A DNA stretch of 64,000 bases from Actinomadura rubteroloni (GCF_002911665.1 NZ_MTBP01000001.1:1364001-1428000), one strand, 5' to 3'; counted from the first letter of the stretch, positions 1 to 7,786 are shown. The notes: a model not told the origin generated them from the sequence alone. Made by a program: numbers and translations.

Positions 1-326
1 CCGACCTGCCCGCCCCGACCGGCCGCTCGACCACCGGGACGGGCGTGGACAACGTCGTCCTGCCGCCGGGCAGCGCCGTTCTCGCGGGCGTCCTGCCCGC
101 CGGGGGATCGGTGTCGGCGATCAACAGTTACTCGTTCGTCTCCGACGACGGACGCCGTTATCCGCTGAAGTCCCCGGACACGGCGAAGGCGCTCGGTTAC
201 TCGATCTCGGCGGACCAGAACGACTCGGTGCCCGTCCCCGCGAATCTGCTGAACATGGTGCCGCAGGGGCCCGTCCTCGATCCGCAGAAGGCGTTGCTGC
301 CGGTGAGCGGAACGACGACCGGATGA
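1..326 (+). CDS. eccB: Type VII secretion protein EccB, C-terminal end (partial)
   Basis: The reading frame is open from base 3 and ends with TGA at 324-326, so the gene begins before the window. The roughly 107 visible residues are the periplasmic tail of EccB, the membrane ATPase subunit of ESX/type VII secretion machines. The ending, with VPANLLNMVPQGPVLDP followed by a short polar tail, is typical of EccB C-termini, where a proline-rich segment wraps back on the repeat domains. The secretion substrates and mycosin that follow support the call. EccC, EccD and EccE are not seen and probably lie outside. The family call rests on the C-terminal motif and context only. Confidence 0.85.
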   Translation, partial: DLPAPTGRSTTGTGVDNVVLPPGSAVLAGVLPAGGSVSAINSYSFVSDDGRRYPLKSPDTAKALGYSISADQNDSVPVPANLLNMVPQGPVLDPQKALLPVSGTTTG

Positions 327-342
327 CAAATAAATGGTCAAA

Positions 343-376
343 GGGGATGAGTCGGAAGATCCCCGCTTGCTACAGT
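343..376 (+). promoter_or_regulatory. Possible weak hairpin and -10 box ahead of the WXG100 cluster
   Basis: A 6-bp inverted repeat (GGGGAT at 343-348, ATCCCC at 359-364) is followed by TACAGT at 371-376, about 35 bases before the first WXG100 start. The -10-like hexamer has only a poor -35 partner (TGAGTC near 348-353). This may be the start of a separate esx transcript after eccB, but the signal is weak. Confidence 0.25.
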
Positions 377-410
377 CTCGACCCGCAACGACCGTGACGA
401 AGGAGTTCAC

Positions 411-701
411 GTGAGTCAGGCGTTCAGCACGGACTATCAGGCGATGCAGCAGGCCGAACAGATGTTCCAGGCCAAGCACCGCCAGATGGTGGAGCTGCTC
501 GACGCGCTGGAGTCCGACCTCCAGAGCGGCCTCGCCCGCTGGGAGGACGACGCGCGCGACGCCTACTTCGAGGCCCGCGCCAAGTGGGATAAAGCAGCCC
601 GTGACCAGGCGAAATCCATCGACGAGTTCGCCAAGTCGGTGGGCACCGCCCGGACCAACTACCAGAGCGCCGAGCGCTCGAACGTGGACCAGTGGAGCTG
701 A
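411..701 (+). CDS. WXG100-family (ESAT-6-like) protein, WED variant
   Basis: This 96-residue protein has the size and helical-hairpin pattern of type VII secretion substrates. At the turn, where WxG is expected, it has WED (LARWEDDARDAYFEA). A second tryptophan follows in the next helix. Near the C-terminus, YQSAE fits the YxxxD/E export signal. GTG start, with GAAGGAG seven bases upstream. It is a close paralogue of the protein at 1266-1556, which also carries WED, whereas the protein between them has a canonical WxG. It probably pairs with a partner and is exported by the neighbouring ESX machine. Which of the three proteins pair is unknown. Confidence 0.85.
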   Translation: MSQAFSTDYQAMQQAEQMFQAKHRQMVELLDALESDLQSGLARWEDDARDAYFEARAKWDKAARDQAKSIDEFAKSVGTARTNYQSAERSNVDQWS

Positions 702-912
702 CCGCCGACACGATCGGATTTTTCCCGTCCGGAGATCGAACCTTCGGCCGGGTGGATCCGTCTCATGTCATGTGTGACCATTGGTGCAGGTTTCACCGAT
801 CAACGTGACGTCGTGCCGAGCCGGGCTCCCCTCGTACCCCGGCCGACGGAGCACAGCGGCCCCCCGCGCCGCGTCAGACGCAAACACGCAGGCTACTGGG
901 AAAGGATGACCC

Positions 913-1227
913 ATGAGTCAGAAGTCTTCGGTCGACAGAGCGGAAATGGCCCAGGCGGCCCAGCGCGTCGAGTCCGCCGCGCAGGACCTTCGCAAGATCC
1001 AGGGCGACCTCGGCCAGGAGCACGCCCAGCTCTCCGGCCGCTGGGTCGGCGACGCCGGCAGCGCCTTCACCAAGGTCTTCAACGAGTTCGACGGTGAGCT
1101 GGGCAAGGTGCTGGAGGTCCTCAACCAGCTCCACGAGAAGCTCGTCCAGACCAAGATCAACTATGAGGCCAGCGAGCAGCAGCAGACCGAGGCCGTGAAC
1201 CGCATCGCCGGTCTGCTGAACGGCTGA
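913..1227 (+). CDS. WXG100-family (CFP-10/EsxB-like) protein
   Basis: This 104-residue helical protein has a canonical WxG turn (GRWVGDAGSAF) near its middle and YEASE near the C-terminus, matching the YxxxD/E export signal carried by the EsxB-type partner of ESX heterodimers. ATG start, with GGAAAGGAT upstream. It sits 38 bases before another WXG100 gene, so the two are probably co-transcribed and form the Esx pair, with this protein as the signal-bearing partner. The assignment of partners is inferred from signal and spacing. Confidence 0.9.
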   Translation: MSQKSSVDRAEMAQAAQRVESAAQDLRKIQGDLGQEHAQLSGRWVGDAGSAFTKVFNEFDGELGKVLEVLNQLHEKLVQTKINYEASEQQQTEAVNRIAGLLNG

Positions 1228-1265
1228 CCGACCCTTACGACCCCCCGGGACGAGACGGAGGAACA

Positions 1266-1556
1266 ATGAGCTACAGCTCCATGGACTTCGGCGCGATGCA
1301 GCAGGCGTACGCGGCCTTCCAGCAGAAGTACAACCAGATGCAGTCCGAGCTGGACGACCTCGAGAAGTCGGTCGAGAACAAGCTCGGGCAGTGGGAGGAC
1401 GACGCCAAGAGCGCCTACTTCGACGCCAAGCGTCAGTGGGAGGCGTCCGCCGCCGACATCGGCCGCATCATGCAGCAGCTCGGCGCGGTCATCAACTCCT
1501 CGAGCGAGACCGGACAGCACACGGTCAAGTCCAACGTCAACCTGATCAGCGGCTGA
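1266..1556 (+). CDS. WXG100-family (EsxA-like) protein, WED variant
   Basis: This 96-residue helical protein is 38 bases downstream of the canonical WXG100 gene. Its turn reads GQWEDDAKSAYFDAK, so the conserved glycine of WxG is aspartate, as in the protein at 411-701. The second tryptophan (KRQWEAS) is kept. No YxxxD/E export signal is seen at the C-terminus, as expected for the non-signal partner of an EsxA/EsxB heterodimer. GACGGAGGAACA ahead of the ATG is a good ribosome binding site. The two WED proteins look like products of a local duplication. Confidence 0.88.
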   Translation: MSYSSMDFGAMQQAYAAFQQKYNQMQSELDDLEKSVENKLGQWEDDAKSAYFDAKRQWEASAADIGRIMQQLGAVINSSSETGQHTVKSNVNLISG

Positions 1557-1723
1557 CCGAGCGGCCGAGCCGCCGCGGCCGGCCGGTCGTGCCCCGAGCG
1601 CGACCGGCCGACCTCCGGCGGCCCGCTGGGGCGGTGTGCGTTCGATCCGGCCCCGGCCCCTGATCAGTCACCCCCACCACATCGACTTGAGCGGGACCCC
1701 GGCGGGGTCCACGGGAGGTTCCC

Positions 1724-2110
1724 ATGGGCGCTGGACCGAGCGGCAAGAGCGAGATCGACACCACCGAGGCCAAACGCATCCTCAAGATCCTTGAGGACAA
1801 CCTCGACGCCTTCACGAGCGGTGACGGCACCCCGTCGGATCTCCAGAGCCACGGCAACATCACGCAGGCGCAGCTCGGCGGCCCGCAGTTCGACACGGCC
1901 GTGCAGCTCGGCGAGACGACCGCCGACGCCTACCGGGTGATCAGCGAGCAGTACAACAACTTCGTTCAGAGCTACACCCAGGTCATCCAAGCTCTCCGCC
2001 GTGCCGTCCAGGGGCACGACGACAAGGAGCAGCAGAACACCGCCACGGTTAACAGCGTGCAGCCGACCAACGTCACCTCCCCGACGACGAGTAACACGCA
2101 GACCTACTGA
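1724..2110 (+). CDS. Small type VII secretion-associated protein, unknown function
   Basis: This 128-residue hydrophilic protein has no signal peptide and no membrane segment. Residues 10-105 are predicted largely helical by eye, and the last 25 are Thr/Ser/Asn-rich and probably disordered. There is no WxG, but helical substrates of this size without the motif occur in ESX loci. GGGAGGT lies just before the ATG. It is placed between an Esx gene and the Gly-rich WXG protein, 29 bases before the latter, in the same operon direction. I do not recognise a named family. A secreted substrate or substrate-specific chaperone are both plausible. Confidence 0.7.
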   Translation: MGAGPSGKSEIDTTEAKRILKILEDNLDAFTSGDGTPSDLQSHGNITQAQLGGPQFDTAVQLGETTADAYRVISEQYNNFVQSYTQVIQALRRAVQGHDDKEQQNTATVNSVQPTNVTSPTTSNTQTY

Positions 2111-2139
2111 GCCGGGAATCGACGACACGGGAAGACCGA

Positions 2140-3348
2140 ATGACCGAGCACAAGCCCAAAGATTTCCCGATCCGCAGGAACTGCATGGCGCCGCAGCCCT
2201 TCAAGGGCGGCATGGATGAGATGAAGCAGATCCTGCAGGCGACGGATCCCCGCGCCGTCACGCGCGCCGGGCAGACCTACAACGCCGCGGCCTCGAAGTT
2301 CAACGACGCCGCGGGCGTGCTGCGTGCGCAGGCGTCCGCGCTGAAGGCCGTATGGAAGGGCGACGACGCGGAAGCGGCCATCGAGCAGATGGGCCGTCTG
2401 CAGACGTCCGCCACCAACCTCGGCAAGACGGCGGGGGAGACGGGACAGGCGCTCTCGACCTACGGCCCGCAGCTCGAATGGTACAAGCAGCACGCGCCGG
2501 GCCAGGGCAACTTCGCCGGCCTGACCACCGGTGACGCCGAGACTTTCGCCGCCGGAACCATGATCGCCGGTCCCACCGGCGGCCTCATCGCGATCGGCGG
2601 CAAGAAGCTCGGCGAGGCGCTCGGCATTCTCGACAACGAAGAGGAGAAGGCCGCTCAGGAGCACATGAAGCGGCTGACCGAGCGCAGCGTCCAGGCGCAC
2701 GAGGGACTGCCCACCAACCTCACCACCGACCTGCCGTACTCGAACACCGAGTACGAACCCCCGAAGAATCCGTACCGCGGCGGTGGCGGTGGCGGAGGTG
2801 GGGGCGGCGGAGCCCACGTTCCGACGAACCCGTACGGCAACAACCCGGGTGGCGGACAGCACATCCCCACCAACCCGTACGGCAATCACCCCAACGGCAA
2901 CCAGCACGTCCCTAACCCGTACGGCAACAACCACCCCACCAACCCGGGTGGTCAGCACGTGCCTAATCCGTACGGCGGCCACAAGCCGGGTTCGAGCGAC
3001 CTGGCCGGTCTGCCGGGCGGGGGTGCGGGCGGCGGCCTCGGCTCGGACCCGTTCGGCGGTGGCGGCGGTCTGGGCGGCGGCCTCGGCTCGGGCGGTTTCG
3101 GCGGCGGAGCCGGAAGCGGCGTCCCCGGCGGCATGCCGGGCGGACTGGGCGGTGCCGGTGCTGGCCTCGGTGCCGGGATGCGCGGCGGCAAGCCCGGCGT
3201 CGGCGGCGCGGGTGGCGCTCCGATGGGCGGTCGCGGCGGTGGCGGCGGCAAGGGCGAGGAGGAGCACGAGCGCACCACCTGGCTGACGGAAGACGAAGAC
3301 GTGTGGGGCGGAAACGACGACGACACCGCTCCCCCCGTGATCGGATGA
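2140..3348 (+). CDS. WXG100/PPE-like substrate with Gly-rich repeat tail
   Basis: A helical N-terminal domain (about residues 20-130) contains AVWKGDDAEAA, a WxG turn in a helical hairpin like those of WXG100/PPE substrates. A linker follows, then a low-complexity tail from about residue 205. That tail has a poly-Gly run, five NPYGN/NPYGG-type units spaced 12-18 residues apart (TNPYGN, VPNPYGG) and a long GG-rich stretch. The extreme C-terminus, TTWLTEDEDVWGGND, is a short acidic Trp motif that I recall at the end of actinomycete secretion-locus proteins. GTG or ATG could start translation; the ATG at 2140 has GGGAAGA upstream. It is probably exported with the Esx proteins. Role unknown. Confidence 0.8.
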   Translation: MTEHKPKDFPIRRNCMAPQPFKGGMDEMKQILQATDPRAVTRAGQTYNAAASKFNDAAGVLRAQASALKAVWKGDDAEAAIEQMGRLQTSATNLGKTAGETGQALSTYGPQLEWYKQHAPGQGNFAGLTTGDAETFAAGTMIAGPTGGLIAIGGKKLGEALGILDNEEEKAAQEHMKRLTERSVQAHEGLPTNLTTDLPYSNTEYEPPKNPYRGGGGGGGGGGGAHVPTNPYGNNPGGGQHIPTNPYGNHPNGNQHVPNPYGNNHPTNPGGQHVPNPYGGHKPGSSDLAGLPGGGAGGGLGSDPFGGGGGLGGGLGSGGFGGGAGSGVPGGMPGGLGGAGAGLGAGMRGGKPGVGGAGGAPMGGRGGGGGKGEEEHERTTWLTEDEDVWGGNDDDTAPPVIG

Positions 3349-3445
3349 CGACGACCGTCCGATCCGGGAACCCGGTGTGACGCGGCGTGGGCAGTTCGAG
3401 ATACTCGGGCTGCCCACGCCGTGTTCGTTTGAATGAGGTGGTGCT

Positions 3446-4792
3446 GTGCGACGGTTGACACGATGGCTGAGCGCCGTCGGCGCGAGTTCGGTGCTCGTAC
3501 TGACGGGCTCCCCTGCGGGCGCTGCTCCCGGCCCCCTACCGCAAGAGTGGTGGTTCAAGGCCTGGGACATCCAGCACGGTGTCTGGCCGGTCAGCAAGGG
3601 CTCGGGCGTCACCGTGGCCGTCATCGACACCGGTGTCAATGCCAGTCTTCCCGACCTGAAGGACGCCGTCGTCGCCGGAAAGGACTTTGAATCCGGCGAG
3701 AACGCCACGGCGGGCAGTGGTGACGGCCGGACGGACACCGACGGCGACGTCGGCCATGGAACGGGAATGGCCTCCCTCATCGCGAGCAGAGGCACCGGGA
3801 CCGGCTACATGGGCGTCGCGCCGGAGTCCAAGATCCTTCCGATCGTGTCGGCCGGGCCGTCGATGCCGAGTGCAGTGCGCTACGCGGTGGACAACGGGGC
3901 CCAGGTCATCAGCATCTCCCAGGGCTTTCCCGCTTTTCAGAAGCAGTGCCCGCTGAGTCTTCAACAGGCCATCGGCTACGCGATCGACCACGGTGCGGTC
4001 GTGGTTGCGTCGGGTGGCAATGACGGCAACGCTGGAAATGCGGTGAAAGCTCCCGCAGTCTGTGCGGGGGTCCTGGTTGCCGGAGCGCTCGACAATCAGA
4101 AGAACATCTACGTGAACAACGATCGCCATCCGTATATCTCGGTGGCAGCTCCCGGTTACCTCGTCGGTGCGCTACAGAAGAACGGCCAGTTCAACCCCCA
4201 ACTCTCCGGTACCAGCCAGGCGGGTGCGCTGACGGCTGCCGCCGTCGCTCTCGTGCGTGCGAAGTTCCCGAGTATGTCGAACCGTGACGTGGTGCAGCGG
4301 ATTATCGGCACCGCCAAGGACGTCGGTCCGGCGGGTCGCGATGAGCAGTCCGGGTACGGCGTCGTCATTCCGTCCGCCGCGCTGACGGCGAGCGTTCCGA
4401 AAAACGCGCCGAATCCCGTTTTCGCCAAGTACGACAAGTGGAAGGCGTCGCAGCCGAAGACCGGTGACACGCCGACGACCCCGAAGACCAAGTCGGCCAT
4501 GGAGAAGAACAGCGACAAGGCCGCGCGGAACACCAAGATCTTGCTGATCGGTGTCGGAGTCGTCGCGCTTCTCGTGATCGTCGTTGGCGGGCTGCTCATC
4601 CTGCGGGGGCGGGGGCGCAAGAACCCGCCGCCGCCTCCGGGCGCGCCCGGCACGCCGCCGTCATGGGGCGGCACGGCGGGTCCCGGTCAGCAGGTCCCGC
4701 CGCAGCGCGGCCCGGGAGGTCAGCCCTACTCGCCGCAGCCGGGGCCAGGTCGACCGCCGCAGGCGCCGCCGAGCGGTTCCGGTCCGCGATAG
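3446..4792 (+). CDS. mycP: Mycosin, type VII secretion-associated S8 serine protease
   Basis: This 448-residue subtilisin-family protease is the conserved membrane protease of ESX systems. A signal peptide covers residues 1-27 (ending PAGAA). The S8 triad is complete: Asp61 in AVIDTG, His104 in GHGTGMAS and Ser257 in SGTSQAG, with Asn192 (GGNDG) as the oxyanion residue. One transmembrane helix (about 365-389) anchors it, followed by RGRGRK and a Pro/Gly-rich cytoplasmic tail. Start GTG with GAGGTGG upstream. The signal peptide, triad, single C-terminal helix and position after the substrates together define mycosin. Mycosins stabilise the secretion complex and process some substrates in other species. 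Confidence 0.95.
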   Translation: MRRLTRWLSAVGASSVLVLTGSPAGAAPGPLPQEWWFKAWDIQHGVWPVSKGSGVTVAVIDTGVNASLPDLKDAVVAGKDFESGENATAGSGDGRTDTDGDVGHGTGMASLIASRGTGTGYMGVAPESKILPIVSAGPSMPSAVRYAVDNGAQVISISQGFPAFQKQCPLSLQQAIGYAIDHGAVVVASGGNDGNAGNAVKAPAVCAGVLVAGALDNQKNIYVNNDRHPYISVAAPGYLVGALQKNGQFNPQLSGTSQAGALTAAAVALVRAKFPSMSNRDVVQRIIGTAKDVGPAGRDEQSGYGVVIPSAALTASVPKNAPNPVFAKYDKWKASQPKTGDTPTTPKTKSAMEKNSDKAARNTKILLIGVGVVALLVIVVGGLLILRGRGRKNPPPPPGAPGTPPSWGGTAGPGQQVPPQRGPGGQPYSPQPGPGRPPQAPPSGSGPR

Positions 4793-5108
4793 AAGAACGT
4801 AACTTCCGCGAAGTCCGACGTTGGCGGAGTGCTTTCGCCGCTCCGCTTGCGTCGGCCTTCTCGTTTGCCGAGCGTGCGCACTGGCGCTGCCATTGTCGTG
4901 GTCGCCGGGAATGGTGGAAGCGGAAGGCGGGGGTGGAGAGGGGACCGGTAGCGTGGGGCGTGCCGGGGGCGCGACCACCGCAACCGGCGCAGCGACTTCT
5001 TCCCCCACAGGGGCAGCTCCCGCCCCGGTTCGGACCGGGTGGCCCCCAACCGGGGTGCGTACGGTTCCGGACGACCGTGAACGTGCGAACGATCCGAGGA
5101 AAGGCATC
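4793..5108. other. Intergenic region after mycP
   Basis: These 316 bases hold no convincing gene. The open frame through them in the lipoprotein's frame lacks a ribosome binding site and codes for low-complexity sequence. One inverted repeat with 8-bp perfect arms is seen (CCCCGGTT at 5023-5030, AACCGGGG at 5048-5055, 17-base loop); it could be part of a terminator or leader. No clear promoter was recognised. Confidence 0.4.
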
Positions 5109-5471
5109 GTGAAGAACAAGCTCCTATTGGTCCCGGCCTTGGCGCTGGTCCTCTCCGCAGCCGCGTGCGGTGGAGACGACAAGGCGTCCGACCCTCCCTC
5201 GTCCGGGACGACCCCCACCAGCACGGCGACCGCGCAGCCGTCGCAGAATGGCGCGACCCCGTCCGCGTCGGCGACGAACGGAGGCGGCGGCGGTTCGGCC
5301 TACGCGAGCGACATGGAGAAGGTCGCCGCGTGCATGCGCGCGAAGGGCTATGACGCGCAAGTGCCGCCGGGCGGCAACATTCCGATTCTCAAGAACATCA
5401 AGGACCAGGCGAAGGCGTCGGGTGACCTGAAGAAGTGCCAGGAGAAGATTTTGGCGCCTCCTGGCGGCTGA
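5109..5471 (+). CDS. Small secreted lipoprotein, unknown function
   Basis: The 120-residue product begins with a lipoprotein signal peptide (KNKLLLVPALALVLSAAACGG), whose lipobox LSAAAC places the modified cysteine at residue 18. A Thr/Ser/Pro-rich linker to about residue 60 follows, then a small domain with two more cysteines (VAACMRAKGY and LKKCQEK) that could form a disulphide. A longer frame opens at 4821, but the GTG at 5109 is chosen because GAGGAAAGG lies directly upstream and the signal peptide starts there. The protein should sit on the outer face of the membrane. Conserved small Cys-pair lipoproteins are common in actinomycetes; the role is unknown. Confidence 0.8.
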   Translation: MKNKLLLVPALALVLSAAACGGDDKASDPPSSGTTPTSTATAQPSQNGATPSASATNGGGGGSAYASDMEKVAACMRAKGYDAQVPPGGNIPILKNIKDQAKASGDLKKCQEKILAPPGG

Positions 5472-5482
5472 GCCGCGACGAG

Positions 5483-5517
5483 CGGACGGGCCGGGGTGGT
5501 AATTCCCGGCCCGTCCG
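5483..5517. terminator. Bidirectional hairpin terminator between convergent genes
   Basis: A perfect 13-bp stem (CGGACGGGCCGGG at 5483-5495, its complement at 5505-5517) encloses a 9-base loop. It lies between the lipoprotein gene and the convergent LysR gene. There is no long U-tract, which is usual for high-GC actinomycete terminators. Confidence 0.8.
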
Positions 5518-5522
5518 GCGTT

Positions 5523-6389
5523 TCAGGGGGTGACGAGGGCGGCGAATTCGGCGGCCGGGGGGCTCAGGGCCGTCCATTGGCGGGCGGCCCAGCCGACGCT
5601 GATCGGTGCGAGGGACGGAATCGGGACCGTTACGAGCGGCGTGCCGGCGGCCAGGCGGGGGAGCGCGGGCAGCACCGCGTGGCCGACGCCGAGTTCGGCG
5701 AGGAGGGCCGCCGTGTCCCAGTCCGCGACGCCGACCGGTTCGGGACGGCCGCAGCCGAGCCGGACGAACTCCTCTTCCAGCCGCCGCCGCGACGTCGAGT
5801 CGTCCGGCTGTGCGATGTACCGGATGCCGGCCAGATCGTCGGGGAGGATCGCCTCCCGGGACGCCAGCGGGTCGGACGCGTGGACGGCCAGAACCCACGG
5901 CAGGTCCACCACGGGGCGATGCTCGATGCCCGGCAGCGGTTCGCCGAGCGTGATCCACGCGAGGTCGACGCGTCCGCCGCGCAGGAGTTCCACGCAGCGC
6001 TGCGTGGAGTGCGCCGCGTGGAACTCCAGGGACGTCCGGGGGCGTCGGCGGCGGAACTCGGCGATGCCGTCCGCCATGAAGTGCCGGACGGTCACGCCGC
6101 CCGTCGTGATGCGCACCGCGCCGCCGCCGTCGCGCAGTTCGGCGAGCCGGGCGAGGCCCGCGTCGAGCGCCGCGATGCCGCCGAGCGCCGCCTCGTAGAG
6201 GACGCGTCCGGCCTCGGTCGGCACGACGCCGCGCGGACGCCGTTCGAGCAGCGGCAGGCCCGTCTCGCGTTCCAGCCGCCGCACGTGCTGGCTCACGGCG
6301 GACTGCGTCCGGTCCAGGTCGCGGGCGACGGTGCTGAGGTTCCCGGTCTCGTAGACGGCGATGAAAACCCGAAGGTCGTCCAGAGTCAC
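5523..6389 (-). CDS. LysR-family transcriptional regulator
   Basis: This 288-residue protein has the LysR layout: a winged helix-turn-helix at residues 2-61 (TLDDLRVFIAVYETGNLSTVARDLDRTQSAVSQHVRRLE) and a periplasmic-binding-protein-like effector domain from about residue 90. It is transcribed divergently from the DUF6817-like gene at 6578, with a shared region of 188 bases, the classic arrangement for a LysR regulator and its target. The effector is not predictable from sequence. It sits inside the secretion locus but has no evident link to secretion. Confidence 0.92.
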   Translation of the reverse strand: MTLDDLRVFIAVYETGNLSTVARDLDRTQSAVSQHVRRLERETGLPLLERRPRGVVPTEAGRVLYEAALGGIAALDAGLARLAELRDGGGAVRITTGGVTVRHFMADGIAEFRRRRPRTSLEFHAAHSTQRCVELLRGGRVDLAWITLGEPLPGIEHRPVVDLPWVLAVHASDPLASREAILPDDLAGIRYIAQPDDSTSRRRLEEEFVRLGCGRPEPVGVADWDTAALLAELGVGHAVLPALPRLAAGTPLVTVPIPSLAPISVGWAARQWTALSPPAAEFAALVTP

Positions 6390-6426
6390 AAGTAAAAGCT
6401 AGGGCAAACCCAAGGAAACCCATGAA

Positions 6427-6455
6427 TTGACTGGGGTCGCGGCGGCTTCCAGGAT
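6427..6455 (+). promoter_or_regulatory. Probable sigma-70-type promoter in the LysR divergent region
   Basis: TTGACT at 6427-6432 and CAGGAT at 6450-6455 are separated by 17 bases, pointing toward the DUF6817-like gene at 6578. Just upstream, AAACCCA occurs twice within 20 bases (about 6406-6422), a possible part of a LysR binding site. The transcript would have a leader of about 115 bases. Confidence 0.5.
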
Positions 6456-6577
6456 GGGACGCGGAAACGGCGGCAACCCGTCCGCGGCCCGCCGCACGCC
6501 GTCCGGTGTCCCGGGACATACGGCGCGGCGGCGCGTGGTGCGGCGGACGGGTGTCGACCCCACGGAAGGCGGGACCG

Positions 6578-7084
6578 ATGACCGAGCAGGCCGCCCGCGC
6601 GCTGCTGGCCGAGCGCGGAGCCGGGACGGTCCCGCATCCGGGCGGGACGCTCGCGGCGCATCTGGACCGCGTCCACGCGACGCTCACCGCGTGGGGCGCG
6701 CGGCCCGAACTGCGCCTCGCCGGGCTCTGCCACGCGTTCTACGGCACGGACGGCTTCCCCCGCGCGCTGGGCCGCCGCGACGAGCTGGCCCCGGTGATCG
6801 GCCCGGACGCCGAGGCGCTCGTCTACTTCTACGCGAGTTGCGACCGCGCGTTCTCCTACCCGAGGCTCGTGGACGGCGGGACGTTCCGTGACCGTTTCAC
6901 CGGCGCGGTGTCGGTCCCGGACACGGCGGCGCGGCGGGACTTCGCGGAACTGACCGTCGCGAACGAACTGGACGTCCTGCGCCACGCGGACTTCGACGGC
7001 GCGGAGCTGCTGGCCCTGTTCGCCGCCTGGACGCCGTTGCTCGGCGAGGACGCGCGGCGCGCCGTCAGCCGAGCAGCATGGTGA
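6578..7084 (+). CDS. DUF6817-like protein (small HD-type domain)
   Basis: This 168-residue cytoplasmic protein has the pattern PHPGGTLAAHLDRVHATLTAWG near the start, then LAGLCHAFYGTDGF. The His-rich arrangement (H...H, then H followed by YGT) resembles the domain I know as DUF6817, related to HD-type metal-dependent hydrolases. An upstream in-frame start exists at 6506, but the ATG at 6578 follows GGAAGG at the right distance and begins with a normal helix. It is probably controlled by the divergent LysR protein. The 3' end overlaps the convergent gene at 7065-7439 by 20 bases. Substrate unknown; the domain name is from memory. Confidence 0.7.
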   Translation: MTEQAARALLAERGAGTVPHPGGTLAAHLDRVHATLTAWGARPELRLAGLCHAFYGTDGFPRALGRRDELAPVIGPDAEALVYFYASCDRAFSYPRLVDGGTFRDRFTGAVSVPDTAARRDFAELTVANELDVLRHADFDGAELLALFAAWTPLLGEDARRAVSRAAW

Positions 7085-7439
7085 TCGCCTGGTTGATCAG
7101 CTCGTCGATGATCATCCCAGTGATCTCCTTGAAGATCGGGATCTCCGCGAGCGAGGCACCGAACGCCGCGCCGACCGCCGTCGCGCCCATCGAGGCGTCC
7201 TTCAGGACGGCGGCGGGGGAGTCCTCCGCGGCCCACGCCTTCTGGAACGCCTCGATGTCGTCGCCCTCGTTGGCCGCGGGCACCCGCTGGGCGGCCGACT
7301 CGATGTCCGCGGACACCGAGCCGACCGTCCCGGAGAACTCCCTCCAGGTCGAGCCGAGCTGGAACAGCTTCGTCTCGTCCGCCTCCGGCCAGTTGTAGCC
7401 GAGCAGGCTGATCAGCTCGCCCGGGAGCTGGAGGCCCAC
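7065..7439 (-). CDS. Truncated type VII toxin N-terminal (CpnT-like WXG) domain
   Basis: The 124 residues begin LQLPGELISLLGYNWPEADE and continue with a helical region, the form of the WXG100-like leader domain at the N-terminus of large type VII-secreted toxins of the CpnT kind. Such proteins normally run on for hundreds of residues into a linker and toxin. Here the frame stops straight after the first helical domain (INQAITMLLG) and no toxin frame continues downstream. GTG start, five bases after the stop of the broken WXG100 gene upstream, so the pair looks like a former substrate/partner operon. It could be a functional orphan domain, but remnant status is more likely. Confidence 0.65.
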   Translation of the reverse strand: MGLQLPGELISLLGYNWPEADETKLFQLGSTWREFSGTVGSVSADIESAAQRVPAANEGDDIEAFQKAWAAEDSPAAVLKDASMGATAVGAAFGASLAEIPIFKEITGMIIDELINQAITMLLG

Positions 7440-7443
7440 CCGC

Positions 7444-7759
7444 TCAGCCGCCGTTCAGCGCGGCGGTGATCCCGCCGACCATCGACTGCTCGGCCTTCTC
7501 GTGGTTGTCGGCCATCGCCGCGAGCGTCTCGCCGAACGTCGTCAGGTCCTCGGCGGCGCCGGAGAAGGACTCGTCCGCCTGGTCCTGGATCGCGGTGTAC
7601 GACTCACCGATGATCATGCCGATGTCGTCGCCGTTCCATGCCCTCGACGGTCGACTTCAGCGCCGTCCACTGCTCGTTCAGCCGGTCGCCCGCGGCGGAC
7701 AGTTCACGGCCGGCGTCGCGCAGCGTCTCCGGTCAGACGGTGTACCTGTTCGTCGTCAC
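7444..7759 (-). pseudogene. WXG100-family gene broken by a stop and a frameshift
   Basis: Reading the minus strand from GTG at 7759 gives TTNRYTV, then an in-frame TGA (7733-7735), then PETLRDAGRELSAAGDRLNE and WTALKSTVEGM. The frame is then lost near 7635-7638. Shifting by two bases restores WNGDDIGMIIGESYTAIQDQ and a normal helical C-terminus ending in AALNGG at 7444. Joined, this is a 105-residue WXG100 protein with the WxG turn (GMWNGDD) exactly at the missing two bases (ATGG for expected ATGTGG). Two independent lesions argue for true decay rather than one sequencing error. The downstream neighbour is a truncated toxin leader domain, so the whole cassette appears dead. Confidence 0.75.
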
Positions 7760-7786
7760 GAGCGCCTCCCCGCGTCACGTGCGCCG

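Noticed and set aside
765..1097. 110-codon frame over the second WXG100 gene
   Set aside because: Arg-rich shadow overlapping a clear WXG100 gene; no binding site.
2755..3060. Repeats in the Gly-rich gene as a possible CRISPR or DNA repeat array
   Set aside because: The repeats are codon-level (NPYGN) within an intact frame, with no constant spacer pattern.
2104..3795. 563-codon minus-strand frame opposite the Gly-rich WXG gene
   Set aside because: Repeats of Arg/Ala/Gly mirror the Gly-rich codons of the real gene.
4821..5108. Longer start for the lipoprotein
   Set aside because: The lipoprotein signal and a good binding site start at 5109; upstream codons are low-complexity.
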